DNA of 64,000 nucleotides from an uncultured Alphaproteobacteria bacterium (GCA_937888635.1 CALARG010000004.1:9013-73012), one strand, 5' to 3'. Numbered from the stretch's first letter, positions 52,278-61,321 are shown. Notes: generated by a model from the letters alone, not told the origin. Program-made: numbers and translations.

Positions 52278-52619
52278 ATGCGTCAAGGAAAAGTAAAATG
52301 GTATAATGGCAAAAAGTGTTTTGGCTTTATTAGTCCAGACACCCCAAACGCGGATGGCAACACAGATGATGTATTCGTTCATTCCAGTTCATTAAAGGCC
52401 GCCGGAATCAGATTCTTGAACGAAAACGACATTGTTGAATTTGAAGAAGAAGTTCGCAATGGTAAATTGTCTGCAACCACAATCGCCGTTGTTCAACGCG
52501 ACGAAGAATCCGCCCGTCGTTTCCAGGAACGCCGTGCAGAACGCCGTCGTGCAATTGAAGAACGCAAACAACGCGAAGAAAAATCTTCACGCCGTGGATT
52601 TGCATTCTGGAAAAAATAA
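52278..52619 (+). CDS. Cold-shock-domain protein with basic tail
   Basis: 113 aa. Residues 1-73 form a cold-shock domain: GKVKWYNGKKCFGFISPD (RNP1, with Cys in place of the usual Gly before Phe) and DDVFVHSSSLKAAG (RNP2), ending in ATTIAVVQRD. Residues 75-113 are a strongly charged Arg/Glu tail (RRFQERRAERRRAIEERKQ) absent from classical 70-aa CspA proteins. It should bind single-stranded RNA or DNA in the cytoplasm, with the tail adding affinity or partner contacts (inference). AAGGAAAGGAT precedes the ATG. A terminator follows. Confidence 0.92.
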   Translation: MRQGKVKWYNGKKCFGFISPDTPNADGNTDDVFVHSSSLKAAGIRFLNENDIVEFEEEVRNGKLSATTIAVVQRDEESARRFQERRAERRRAIEERKQREEKSSRRGFAFWKK

Positions 52620-52628
52620 TTTCGTTTC

Positions 52629-52653
52629 GCGCCCCGTACGGGGCGTTTTTTTA
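52629..52653 (+). terminator. Rho-independent terminator after the cold-shock gene
   Basis: CGCCCC/GGGGCG stem with GTAC loop (52630-52645), followed by TTTTTTT. Confidence 0.9.
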
Positions 52654-52710
52654 TTGCAGTTGGCATTTTGCCAATGTAAAATACCCGCATATAAAAAAGG
52701 AGTTTAAATT

Positions 52711-53250
52711 ATGTGGACAACAATTGCTGTTATTGCGGTCTTGTTATTATACTTTATTGCGGTTTACAATGGACTGATTGCGCGTCGCAACCAGGTACGC
52801 GAAGCGTGGGCAACCGTTGACACACAATTAAAACGCAGATATGACCTGATTCCAAACCTGATTGAAACTGTGCGCGGCGCTGCAAAGCATGAATCTGAAA
52901 CATTGGCAGCAGTGACAAATGCGCGCAATGCGGCGATGTCTGCAACGGGACCAATGTCTGCAGATGCACAAAACAAATTAACCCAAACGCTGAAAAGCCT
53001 GTTCGCAGTGGCGGAAAGTTATCCAGATTTGAAGGCAAATCAGAATTTCTTGGAATTACAGCGCGAATTAGCAGATACGGAAAACAAGATTCAGGCTACA
53101 CGCCAGTTTTATAATACTGTTGTTATGGGGCTGAACACCCAGATTGAACAATTTCCATCAAATATTATTGCGAACATGTTTAATATAACCCCAGAAAAAA
53201 TGTTTGAAATTGACGAGGCCGAAAAAGTCGCACCAAAGGTTCAGTTTTAA
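52711..53250 (+). CDS. lemA: LemA family protein
   Basis: 179 aa. An N-terminal membrane helix (about 3-20) is followed by the LemA helical-bundle signature NGLIARRNQVREAWATVDTQLKRRYDLIPNLIETVRG (in two runs), then NARNAAMSATGP, QNFLELQRELADTENKIQATRQFYN and the C-terminal FPSNIIANMF. LemA proteins sit in the inner membrane with a periplasmic-type helical domain; the function is poorly defined. The usual TPM-domain or HtpX neighbour is not present. The stop overlaps the start of the next gene by one base (TAATG). Confidence 0.95.
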   Translation: MWTTIAVIAVLLLYFIAVYNGLIARRNQVREAWATVDTQLKRRYDLIPNLIETVRGAAKHESETLAAVTNARNAAMSATGPMSADAQNKLTQTLKSLFAVAESYPDLKANQNFLELQRELADTENKIQATRQFYNTVVMGLNTQIEQFPSNIIANMFNITPEKMFEIDEAEKVAPKVQF

Positions 53251-54095
53251 TGCCCCAGGATTTTACATTACATACACACACAATTGGATGCGACGGCAAA
53301 AATACGCCTGCAGAAATGGTTGCGCGTGCCACAGAAATGGGAATGCAGGCGATTGGGATTTCAAACCATTTCATTGTACACCCCAAAATTCGCGAATCAA
53401 ACTTCTATCCGCATGCGCTGCGTGGCGGGTACAGCCAAATATACAATGCGTCTTTTGATGAAATAATGGCGCGATTTATTCCGATTTACCAAGAAATTGA
53501 ACACGTGGCAAAAAATGCGCCGATACGGGTTCTGCGCGGGCTAGAGGTGGACTTTTTCCCAGATGATAAGTGGCGGCAAAATTTTGAACGCGCAATTGGC
53601 GTTTTAAAACCAGACTATTTAATCGGCGCATGTCATTTTATTGAATATGATGGCGGTTTACGCAATGTGCACGATATGGCAAACGCCAATCCAGAAGAAC
53701 GCGCGCATATGCTGAATGCGTACTGGCGCAAGATTGGAATGGCGGCGGAATCGGGTCTGTTTACATGGATGGCGCATTTGGACCTGCCCCGCAAAGTTGG
53801 GATTGGAATTGGCGACGAATGGCGGATTCGCGAATATGATACAATTGCAAAATTGGCAAAAAATAATACCCCAATTGAAATTAATACTGCATTACAGCCA
53901 ATGCCATATCCATCGCATCGCATATTACAGATGGCGGCGCGTGCAAATCTACCAGTTCTTATCAGTGATGATGCACATCGCGCAGAACAAATTGGTCGCT
54001 TTTTTGACGGCGCAGAACAACTGTGTGCGCAAATCGGCATAAAAAATCGCCTGTCGTTGCAGAAAATACTTGATTTTTCAAACAAAACACTATAG
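53250..54095 (+). CDS. PHP-domain phosphoesterase (histidinol-phosphatase-like)
   Basis: 281 aa. PHP metal-binding motifs appear in order: LHTHTIGCDGKNTPAEMV (residues 7-9 HTH), ISNHF (His), GLEVDFFPD (Glu), GACHFI (His), MAHLDLPRK (His) and SDDAHRAEQIG (Asp, His). This is the architecture of HisK-type histidinol-phosphate phosphatases. No other histidine-biosynthesis gene is near, so the substrate is uncertain. It is coupled to lemA by a one-base overlap. Confidence 0.88.
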   Translation: MPQDFTLHTHTIGCDGKNTPAEMVARATEMGMQAIGISNHFIVHPKIRESNFYPHALRGGYSQIYNASFDEIMARFIPIYQEIEHVAKNAPIRVLRGLEVDFFPDDKWRQNFERAIGVLKPDYLIGACHFIEYDGGLRNVHDMANANPEERAHMLNAYWRKIGMAAESGLFTWMAHLDLPRKVGIGIGDEWRIREYDTIAKLAKNNTPIEINTALQPMPYPSHRILQMAARANLPVLISDDAHRAEQIGRFFDGAEQLCAQIGIKNRLSLQKILDFSNKTL

Positions 54096-54215
54096 AATGC
54101 GCACCGCTGGGTAACCAGAACTGATTAAACAATGGTGCTGTTTTGGTCCCATTTGTGATAAGGATTCTGTTCTAAACCACCCGGCACCTAAAAAACCAAA
54201 ATAAAAGGATAAATT

Positions 54216-54848
54216 ATGGCAAGAGCTGGCGCAAAACGCAGCACACGCAAATTAAAAATCGGACGTAGTCTGGGCGTGAACCTGTGGGGACAGGCAAAAT
54301 CTCCATTTAACAAACGCAAATATAAACCTGGTCAGCATGGGCCAACATCTCGTGGTGGTAACTCTTCGGATTACGCAAAACAGATGCGTGCCAAGCAGAC
54401 ACTGAAAGGTTATTATGGCAATGTCGGCGAAAAGAAGTTCCGCAAATATTATCTGGAAGCAGCCAATATGAAGGGCGACACACCAGAAAATTTGATTGGT
54501 TTGTTGGAACGCCGTTTGGACGCAGTTGTATATCGTGCAAAGTTGGCACCAACTGTATTCTCGGCCCGTCAGTTAATCAGCCACGGTCATATCAATGTTA
54601 ACGGTAAACGCGTTAAGGTTGCATCATACCAGGTTAAACCAGGCGATGTTATCACAGTCAGCGAAAAAGCAAAACAGATGCCATTGGTTGTATTGGCCCT
54701 GGAATCTGCAGAACGCAACTTTGCAGACTATGTTTCTGTTGACAGTGCAAACTTTACTGCGACATTTGTCCGCGTACCTGCATTTGCAGATGTACCATAT
54801 CCGGTTCAGATGTTCCCAGAATTGGTTGTTGAATTCTATTCTCGTTAA
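54216..54848 (+). CDS. rpsD: 30S ribosomal protein S4
   Basis: 210 aa, standard for alphaproteobacteria. The N-terminal domain starts [20 protein letters not shown] and lacks the zinc-binding Cys cluster. The S4 RNA-binding domain at about 95-160 includes [35 protein letters not shown] (in two runs) and [13 protein letters not shown]4 nucleates assembly of the 30S body by binding 16S rRNA. The gene stands alone rather than in the alpha operon. AAAAGGATAA precedes the ATG. The 120 bp upstream holds short inverted repeats but no recognised leader. Confidence 0.97.
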   Translation: MARAGAKRSTRKLKIGRSLGVNLWGQAKSPFNKRKYKPGQHGPTSRGGNSSDYAKQMRAKQTLKGYYGNVGEKKFRKYYLEAANMKGDTPENLIGLLERRLDAVVYRAKLAPTVFSARQLISHGHINVNGKRVKVASYQVKPGDVITVSEKAKQMPLVVLALESAERNFADYVSVDSANFTATFVRVPAFADVPYPVQMFPELVVEFYSR

Positions 54849-54868
54849 TAGACGGGAGAAAGAAGAAC

Positions 54869-54902
54869 AAAAACCGCCGTTTGGCGGTTTTTTGTTTTTT
54901 TA
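54869..54902. terminator. Bidirectional terminator between rpsD and the reverse lipoprotein gene
   Basis: AACCGCC/GGCGGTT stem with GTTT loop (54872-54889), A-run before and T-run after. Confidence 0.85.
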
Positions 54903-54909
54903 TAATGAA

Positions 54910-55356
54910 TTATTTTTCCAGTTTATCCAGTATTCGGTTCAGCATACGAATTGAACTGTTCGCACAGCCACGACCGCGCCAGGTCATGATTTCTGTGCCT
55001 GTTTTCTGATCTGCGATTGACATATTAAAATTCCACCACCAAAAACCATTCAGCACACACCATATGGGACGAAATTTTTCACTGCGTTCTGATACCTTGA
55101 CAACATATTTGGCATCTGTTGGGATTTTGGTTTTATCACGATCAATCGTTTCGGACATTTCATTAGATTCCACTGTTCCGACTAGAACCGTGTAGCCCCG
55201 CCCTTCTAGCGATTCTTTGACACTGCGGCGCATAGTGTATCCGCCACGGTCGGCATATATAGTTGATTTCGCATCCATTGTGTTTGGTTTTAAATAAACG
55301 CTGTTGCATGCGGTCAAAGGAATTAAAATTGGTATTAGTTTTAAAATTTTATTCAT
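54910..55356 (-). CDS. Small lipoprotein of unknown function
   Basis: 148 aa from the ATG at 55356, which has GGGGGA upstream. The signal peptide MNKILKLIPILIPLTAC carries a lipobox ending LTAC, so Cys17 is the lipid site. The mature part has a region on stress-type or TonB-like beta pattern (YTMRRSVKESLEGRGYTVLVG), a Trp-rich loop (FWWWNFNMSIAD) and an RGCANSSIRML ending. I do not recognise the family. It is transcribed against rpsD and shares its terminator. Confidence 0.75.
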   Translation of the reverse strand: MNKILKLIPILIPLTACNSVYLKPNTMDAKSTIYADRGGYTMRRSVKESLEGRGYTVLVGTVESNEMSETIDRDKTKIPTDAKYVVKVSERSEKFRPIWCVLNGFWWWNFNMSIADQKTGTEIMTWRGRGCANSSIRMLNRILDKLEK

Positions 55357-55410
55357 AAAATCCCCCGGATAATCTTTGCACAAATTTTATCCCAGCAAAC
55401 AATGCAAAAC

Positions 55411-55443
55411 AAGGGAAAATATTCCCTTTACATTCAAGGGAAT
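55411..55443. promoter_or_regulatory. Three alternating AAGGGAA/TTCCCTT half-sites over the promoter
   Basis: AAGGGAA (55411-55417), TTCCCTT (55422-55428) and AAGGGAA (55436-55442). The last two form a perfect ATTCCCTT-N7-AAGGGAAT repeat overlapping the -35 of the glycan operon promoter. It is a candidate operator. Confidence 0.5.
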
Positions 55444-55455
55444 GTATCATAAGAT
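55427..55455 (+). promoter_or_regulatory. Putative promoter of the glycan operon
   Basis: TTTACA (55427-55432), a 17-bp spacer and TAAGAT (55450-55455), 36 bp before the ATG at 55492, which has AAGGGG as ribosome site. Confidence 0.6.
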
Positions 55456-55491
55456 TGCGACATAGATTTATGTGGTTCAAGGGGTGTATTA

Positions 55492-56571
55492 ATGCCAAAA
55501 ATTTCAGTTGTTTTACCATGCTTTAATGTCGGTCGTTATATTGGTCGTTGCCTGGATTCGCTGTTGAATCAAACCCTGCGTGATATAGAGATTATATGTG
55601 TTGATGATAAATCTGGCGATAATACGGTGGAGGTTATAAAGCAATATGTGGCAAAGGATGCGCGCGTACGACTGATTGAGCAGAAGAAGAACGGTGGCGT
55701 ATCAATTGCACGCAATACAGGTATTGATGCAGCAAATGGTGAATATATTGGGTTTGTTGACCCTGATGACTGGGTTGATGCAGATTACTATGAAAAACTG
55801 TACAACAAAATTGTTGCAGAAAACGCAGATGTTTGCGCCGGCAACACCAAAGAACATTATACAAACGGCAAGATTAAGGTCAGAAACGATATAATAAATA
55901 ATATCATTCGTGCAAAATGCCATTTCTGTTATACAGTATGGTGCGCGATTTATAAGACATCTTTTATTCGTGAAAATAAAATATACTGTCCGGTCGGTAT
56001 TACAAATGGCGAAGACACCGTGTTTTGCATACAATGCGCACTGACGGCAGACAAGGTTGTTGGCGTTAAAAATGCCTATTACCATTATATTCGTTATGAA
56101 AATTCTGCAGAAGGCAAATACTATCATGAACGGCATATTAATTCGCGTATTCAGGTGGCAAATATGGTTGTTGATATGATTAATAAACAAGAAAACATTT
56201 CGCCATCTGATTATGTTTCTTATTTTAGCAAAGTCTTTCGTCAGGTTTGTTGGGATGTGTTTGAAAAGACCACGCGTCGCGATTTGCTGATGCGTTCGCT
56301 GGAATGTGCGATGAAATTATATCATGTGAACAAACACAAATCATATATAGACAAAACATATATTGCGCCGTATTTGCGTTGCGATGATATTGATGGCCTG
56401 TATGAAATACAAAAGAAAATGTACACGCGCCCCAGCAAGGTGTTTATAAAACTGTTTAACAAAATACATATTGTCAGAATCAGATATTATGACAACAGTA
56501 TAAAGATATCAGTATTCGGTATACCAATGATTTATATAAGAAATATAAAACAAGGAATTTATAATGTCTGA
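55492..56571 (+). CDS. GT2-family glycosyltransferase
   Basis: 359 aa. The GT-A domain starts ISVVLPCFNVGRYIGRCLDSLL, followed by DIEIICVDDKSGDNT, ARNTGIDAANGEYIGFVDPDDW with the metal-binding DPDD at 90-93 and a C-terminal region of about 200 residues without a recognised motif. GT2 enzymes transfer a sugar from a nucleotide donor; donor and acceptor here are unknown. It is the first gene of the operon and overlaps the next by eight bases (ATGTCTGA). It shares the EKLYNKI segment and overall N-terminal sequence with the next gene, so the two are paralogues. Confidence 0.92.
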   Translation: MPKISVVLPCFNVGRYIGRCLDSLLNQTLRDIEIICVDDKSGDNTVEVIKQYVAKDARVRLIEQKKNGGVSIARNTGIDAANGEYIGFVDPDDWVDADYYEKLYNKIVAENADVCAGNTKEHYTNGKIKVRNDIINNIIRAKCHFCYTVWCAIYKTSFIRENKIYCPVGITNGEDTVFCIQCALTADKVVGVKNAYYHYIRYENSAEGKYYHERHINSRIQVANMVVDMINKQENISPSDYVSYFSKVFRQVCWDVFEKTTRRDLLMRSLECAMKLYHVNKHKSYIDKTYIAPYLRCDDIDGLYEIQKKMYTRPSKVFIKLFNKIHIVRIRYYDNSIKISVFGIPMIYIRNIKQGIYNV

Positions 56572-58615
56572 TATAAAAATATCAATTGTTGTACCATGTT
56601 ATAATGTTGAAAAATATTTGTCCAGATGCATGAACAGTCTGGTTGGTCAGACAATACAAGACATTGAGATAATCTGCATTGATGACAAATCAACCGACGG
56701 AACATTAGACATTCTGCACGATTTTGCCAAACGCGATTCCCGTATATCTGTTATCAGTTTTCCTGAAAACCGTGGTGTGGCGGTGGCACGCAACATCGGA
56801 TTGCAAAGGGCGCGTGGGCAATATGTTGGTTTTATTGATCCAGACGATTATATAGATACTGATTTTTATGAAAAGTTATATAATAAAATAGAAAACACAA
56901 AGGCAGACCTGGTCAAGGCGGCGGTTTATGTCACAAATGCAAAGACAAATGAACGCAGTCTTAGTGATTTGAACGACAGAATGCGCGACAATCACAAACA
57001 TTTCACATGGCAATTTTGGTCGGCATTGTATAAACACGAATTTTTAACAAAGCACCAGATTGAATTTCCTGCGGGCGTTATCACAGGACAGGATTCTGTA
57101 TTTTTAACACATGTGACACTGAAAACAGATAATATTCAATTTGTTGACGATACTTTCTATCACTATTTTATGTTTAATACGGGTTCTCTGGATTCAGAAT
57201 ATTTGCCAAAACACAAATCACAATCCAAACTGGATATGTTTAACCGTAAGATTCAACTGATTTTGGACGAAAATTTATCGCATGATAGATATATAGACTT
57301 TATAAAAATTCAGATTATACCAACCCTGTATTACGAGTTAAACAAATCTTTTGAATCCCAAACAGATAAAAGAAAAATCTTTGATATATTAGTCGGGCTG
57401 AACAACCAATGTGAATTTAGCGAATGTATTTTACGCACCTTTGGCAAGAAATTGTATAGATATATAGCCAAAGGCAAATTATTCCCTGATGCCAAACGGA
57501 AAATAATATGGAAGAAACGATTCCCGGATGGGCGGCGACATGTTTATTTCTTGGGGATAAAGATTCTATCATACAACAAGCATCACCGTCGCCAACCTAT
57601 TCCGGCCCTGCGGAAATGTAAGTATGTTCATATTATGTATAATGATAAATTTATTGCGCCATTTGTTGATTTTATGAACCGTAACTTTAACCCGGACGAG
57701 CATTTGTTTTTGTGTATGCATATATACACGCAGTTTCCATTCCCAAATGGAAAGAATGTGGTCAAAATACGTCATTTATCTGGGATTGATTTATCACATA
57801 AAAATATTAAACAGGTTATCTGTCATTCGTTGTTTGTCCCTGGCATCGTAGAGTATCTGTATAAACACCAGGACGTGTTACAGACCAAGGCATACTGGTG
57901 CATGTGGGGTGGTGATTTGTATAACGCGCCACGTGATGCTGTAAATGACTTTGTTCGCAAAAACTTCTATGCATACATTGGGTTAATAGATCGCGAGTAT
58001 GCACTGAATAAATATGGTATGCGTGATAATTTCCATGGGGCCTGCTATATCTTCCCAACATTGTTTGGAAATGATGATGTTAACGTGACCAAGCAATCAA
58101 ACCCAATTCGGATTCAGGTAAATAATTCAGCAGATGATTCAACATTGGAAATGTTGGATGTGTTGTCTAAATTCCGTGATCAAGACATAGAAATTTATAC
58201 TGTCTTGTCATATGGCAAAATGGAATATCGCGACCAAATCATTGCCCGTGGAACGGAATTGTTTGGTGATAAATTTAATTATCTGGGCGATTATTTGGCC
58301 CCTGATGAATACAAAGAATTTGTAAAGAAAAATCATATTTTGATTTTAAATCAGAATCGCCAGCAAGGCGTTGGCAACACAATTTTGAATATTCAGTATG
58401 GCAACAAAGTCTTTATCCGTGGCGATGTCAGCACATATAAATACCTGAACGATGTTGACGGTGTAAAGATTTTTGACAGCCGAAGGATTGGCAACATGAC
58501 CTTTGATGAATTTATCCGCAATGACTATGTTGCCCAAAACCGCAAAAACATCCGCAATCATACAGATGAATCTGTTATTGCACAACGTTGGAGGAATATT
58601 TTCAATGCCAAATAA
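56564..58615 (+). CDS. Bifunctional glycosyltransferase: GT2 fused to Fuc4NAc-transferase-like GT56
   Basis: 683 aa. Residues 1 to about 320 are a GT2 domain (ISIVVPCYNVEKYLSRCMNSL, DPDDY at about 92-96). Residues about 350-683 match the TDP-Fuc4NAc:lipid II transferase (WecF, GT56) family: IRIQVNNSADDSTLEMLDVL, IEIYTVLSYGKMEYRDQII, LNQNRQQGVGNTILNIQYGNKVFIRGD. WecF adds 4-acetamido-4,6-dideoxy-D-galactose in enterobacterial common antigen synthesis. The fusion could add two sugars in succession. The last gene of the window encodes a WecE-type enzyme that would make the matching 4-amino sugar, supporting the call. Confidence 0.85.
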   Translation: MSDIKISIVVPCYNVEKYLSRCMNSLVGQTIQDIEIICIDDKSTDGTLDILHDFAKRDSRISVISFPENRGVAVARNIGLQRARGQYVGFIDPDDYIDTDFYEKLYNKIENTKADLVKAAVYVTNAKTNERSLSDLNDRMRDNHKHFTWQFWSALYKHEFLTKHQIEFPAGVITGQDSVFLTHVTLKTDNIQFVDDTFYHYFMFNTGSLDSEYLPKHKSQSKLDMFNRKIQLILDENLSHDRYIDFIKIQIIPTLYYELNKSFESQTDKRKIFDILVGLNNQCEFSECILRTFGKKLYRYIAKGKLFPDAKRKIIWKKRFPDGRRHVYFLGIKILSYNKHHRRQPIPALRKCKYVHIMYNDKFIAPFVDFMNRNFNPDEHLFLCMHIYTQFPFPNGKNVVKIRHLSGIDLSHKNIKQVICHSLFVPGIVEYLYKHQDVLQTKAYWCMWGGDLYNAPRDAVNDFVRKNFYAYIGLIDREYALNKYGMRDNFHGACYIFPTLFGNDDVNVTKQSNPIRIQVNNSADDSTLEMLDVLSKFRDQDIEIYTVLSYGKMEYRDQIIARGTELFGDKFNYLGDYLAPDEYKEFVKKNHILILNQNRQQGVGNTILNIQYGNKVFIRGDVSTYKYLNDVDGVKIFDSRRIGNMTFDEFIRNDYVAQNRKNIRNHTDESVIAQRWRNIFNAK

Positions 58616-59306
58616 AAAGGTTGCAATTTTACAGTCTAACTATATCCCGTGGAAAGGATACTTTGATATAATTGCATCTGTTGATGAATTTATATTCTAT
58701 GATGAAATGCAATATACCAAGAACGATTGGCGCAATCGTAATAAAATCAAGACACCTGATGGCGCCAAATGGTTGTCTATCCCTGTATCTACGCGGGGAC
58801 ACCTGACTAACAATGTCCGAATAATGGATGCGCGCATCAGTGATAAAAAATGGGCGATTGCACACTGGAATACTATAAAGCAGTTCTATAAAAATGCGCC
58901 GTATTTCAATATGTATCGTGATATTTTTGAATCTTTGTACACAGAATGCGCGAATGAAGAATTTTTATGTAATGTAAATTACAAGTTTATTAATGCAATA
59001 AACAAAATTCTGGGGATAACTACCAAAATATCGTTCAGCCAAGATTATGGCCTGATAGACGGTAAAACAGAGCGTTTGGTTGATTTAGTACGTAAGGCGG
59101 GTGGCACAGAATACCTATCGGGACCTGCGGCACGTGATTATATCCAAGACGAACTGTTTGATGCCGCGGGTATAAAATTGTCGTGGATGGATTATTCGGG
59201 CTATCCAGAATACCCCCAGTTATATCCACCATTTGAACATGGTGTGTCTGTGCTGGATTTGATATTTAACTGTGGTCCCAATGCCAGAAAGTTTATGAAG
59301 AATTAA
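58605..59306 (+). CDS. WbqC family protein
   Basis: 233 aa from the ATG at 58605, which has GGAGG upstream. The start VAILQSNYIPWKGYFDIIASVDEFIFYDEMQYTKNDWRNRNKIK (two or more runs) is the WbqC signature, followed by WLSIPV, DYGL and a C-terminal PFEHGVSVLDLIFNCG. WbqC proteins occur in O-antigen and capsule clusters and are thought to act on modified amino sugars, but the reaction is not well defined. It overlaps the preceding gene by 11 bases. It fits the 4-amino-sugar theme of this operon. Confidence 0.88.
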   Translation: MPNKKVAILQSNYIPWKGYFDIIASVDEFIFYDEMQYTKNDWRNRNKIKTPDGAKWLSIPVSTRGHLTNNVRIMDARISDKKWAIAHWNTIKQFYKNAPYFNMYRDIFESLYTECANEEFLCNVNYKFINAINKILGITTKISFSQDYGLIDGKTERLVDLVRKAGGTEYLSGPAARDYIQDELFDAAGIKLSWMDYSGYPEYPQLYPPFEHGVSVLDLIFNCGPNARKFMKN

Positions 59307-59318
59307 AAAGGGGGAACA

Positions 59319-59993
59319 ATGCGTAAAAAACTAGTAGTTTTTGGCAATACTAATTATGCAGAAATGGTATGTGATTATTTTACAGATTATAGCGATTATG
59401 ATGTTGTTGCTTTTACTGTGGATTCTGCATATGTTTCATCAGACCAATTTTATGGGCGGCCCCTAGTGGATTTTACAGATATAGAAAAGGTATATAGTCC
59501 AAATGATTATGATATGTTTGTTGCTGTTGGTTCAGCACAATTAAACCACCTAAGGGAACGTATTTGTAATCAAGCCAAAGCAAAGGGGTATCACTTGGCG
59601 ACATTTGTTCATCCCAATGCGTATGTTGCGCGTGATGTATCAATTGGTGAAAACTGTATCCTTATGGAATGCAGTCGTGTGCTGACCAGAACGAAAATAT
59701 GCGATAATGTGATAATATGGCCTACGGGTTTTGTATCTCATAATTGTATTGTTGGTAATAATTGCTACATTGTAGGTTCTGTGAACGGATTTGTTGATGT
59801 CGGCGATAATTGTTTTTTAGGTGCTGGGGCAATGATTGCAGATGGTGTGCATATTGCTAAAGACAATTTTATTGCGATGGGGGCTGTGGTTCGCAAGGAT
59901 ACAGAGCAGGATTCTTTGTATGATGGGTATCCCGCTACAAAGCATCCAAGAATAACGGCATCAATGTTCGCAAAACTAAATAAAAAATACTAG
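59319..59993 (+). CDS. NeuD/PglD-like sugar acyltransferase
   Basis: 224 aa. The N-terminal Rossmann-like part (KKLVVFGNTNYAEMVCDYF) resembles the PglD N-terminal domain. The C-terminal left-handed beta-helix of hexapeptide repeats covers about 105-200 (VARDVSIGENCIL, CIVGNNCYIVGSVNGFVDVGDNCFLGAGAMIADGVHI in pieces). Such enzymes transfer acetyl or other acyl groups from CoA or ACP to amino sugars. With FabH and ACP next door, an acyl-ACP donor is possible. The usual sialic-acid NeuD His is not clearly placed, so the substrate is open. Confidence 0.8.
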   Translation: MRKKLVVFGNTNYAEMVCDYFTDYSDYDVVAFTVDSAYVSSDQFYGRPLVDFTDIEKVYSPNDYDMFVAVGSAQLNHLRERICNQAKAKGYHLATFVHPNAYVARDVSIGENCILMECSRVLTRTKICDNVIIWPTGFVSHNCIVGNNCYIVGSVNGFVDVGDNCFLGAGAMIADGVHIAKDNFIAMGAVVRKDTEQDSLYDGYPATKHPRITASMFAKLNKKY

Positions 59994-60001
59994 GAGATAT
60001 A

Positions 60002-61069
60002 ATGGCAAAACTATCATTTAATCATGCAAAAATAACATGTGTTTGTACCGTTGTACCTCAACAGCGCATCTATTTGGATGACGAGGTCTGTTACTATGAT
60101 GACGCAACAAAGTTACAGCGATTGAAGATAGTTGTTGGATTAAATTCGCGTACTGTGGCACCTTGTGATGTTACGCCATCTGATTTAATGTATGACGCGG
60201 CGCGTCGGCTGATAACAGACATGGGGATAGATTCATCCAGTATTGATGCATTGGTTTGTGTATTGGATAATCCAGACTACAAGTGTCCACCTACCGCATG
60301 CATATTACAGGGGCGATTGGGTTTGTCTGAACATTGTATGTCGTTTGACATAACCCATGGTTGCGCTGGTTATGTATACGGGCTAAGTGTTGCCAGTTCT
60401 TTGATTGAAAGTGGTCTGAAACGTGTCTTGCTGCTGGTTGGCGATACCAAGACACATACAATTAATATAAAAGACCGTGTTTCTGCACCCATTTTTGGCG
60501 ATGGTGCCGCCGCAACATTGGTTGAATTTTCAGAAAAGCCAACGCCGTCGTGGTTTGTATTGGGGACAGTTGGAAAATCTTTTGAAAATATCATGATACC
60601 TGCTGGTGGGGCGCGTATTCCGTATTCATCTGATACCGCCCAAGAAACCACAGATGAATTTGGTAATGTGCGCAGTTTAAATCAATTTCGTATGAATGGC
60701 AGAAATGTATTTGATTTTACCATGACCTATGTACCACAAAACATCAAATCAGTAATGGATTTTGCAGGCAAAAATACGGATGAAATTGACTTTTTTATTC
60801 TGCACCAGGCAAACAAGAGCATAATAAAAAATATCACCAGTCGCGCTGGCGTTACCGACCCCGAAAAGGTTCCGACCCGTGCACTGTCAGAATATGGAAA
60901 TTTGGCAGTTGCATCTATCCCCAGTGCAATATCAAATGAATTGTTTGGCCAGATTGAAAATAAAACTATATTACTGTCTGGGTTTGGTGTTGGGTTATCT
61001 TATGGTTCGGCAATCATTCATACAGACAGCATATTTGCCCCAGAAACATTTATTTACCAAGGAGAATAA
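60002..61069 (+). CDS. FabH-like 3-oxoacyl-ACP synthase III
   Basis: 355 aa thiolase-fold enzyme. The catalytic triad is visible: Cys121 (THGCAGYVYG), His268 (FILHQANKS) and Asn300 (SEYGNLAVASIP). FabH condenses acyl-CoA with malonyl-ACP to start chain elongation. This copy lies inside a polysaccharide operon rather than a fatty-acid operon and is followed by its own acyl carrier protein. A dedicated role in making a short 3-oxo or hydroxyacyl group for an amino sugar is therefore proposed (inference). GGAGAT precedes the ATG. It is spaced 2 nt before the ACP gene. Confidence 0.9.
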   Translation: MAKLSFNHAKITCVCTVVPQQRIYLDDEVCYYDDATKLQRLKIVVGLNSRTVAPCDVTPSDLMYDAARRLITDMGIDSSSIDALVCVLDNPDYKCPPTACILQGRLGLSEHCMSFDITHGCAGYVYGLSVASSLIESGLKRVLLLVGDTKTHTINIKDRVSAPIFGDGAAATLVEFSEKPTPSWFVLGTVGKSFENIMIPAGGARIPYSSDTAQETTDEFGNVRSLNQFRMNGRNVFDFTMTYVPQNIKSVMDFAGKNTDEIDFFILHQANKSIIKNITSRAGVTDPEKVPTRALSEYGNLAVASIPSAISNELFGQIENKTILLSGFGVGLSYGSAIIHTDSIFAPETFIYQGE

Positions 61070-61071
61070 AA

Positions 61072-61296
61072 ATGACCGTACAAGATTTTTTAACCGAATT
61101 AAAAACTGCTATTAATTGTGACCAAGACCTATCGCCTGAAACAGTCTTGTCAAATATTCCCCAATGGGACTCACTGGCGGTAATTTGTGTAATAACATTG
61201 TTCGAAGAAAAATTACAAAAACACATTTCTTTTGAGCAGTTACAAGATGTTACAACTGTTCAATCTTTGATAGATTTGGCCGGAAATTTACAATAA
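61072..61296 (+). CDS. Acyl carrier protein (pathway-specific)
   Basis: 74 aa. The helix-loop-helix ACP pattern is clear, with the phosphopantetheine serine at Ser34 in QWDSLAV (the usual DSL motif) and helix II VICVITLFEEKL. It carries acyl groups as thioesters. It sits 2 nt after the fabH-like gene, so the two are surely made together and separate from housekeeping ACP. AAGGAGA is the ribosome site. Confidence 0.9.
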   Translation: MTVQDFLTELKTAINCDQDLSPETVLSNIPQWDSLAVICVITLFEEKLQKHISFEQLQDVTTVQSLIDLAGNLQ

Positions 61297-61321
61297 ACAT
61301 ATATAAAATTCAGGAAAACAT

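Noticed and set aside
54096..54215. Possible S4 autoregulatory leader before rpsD (GGTGC at 54134 pairing with GCACC at 54184)
   Set aside because: Only a five-base closing stem and no match to a leader I know; too weak to annotate.
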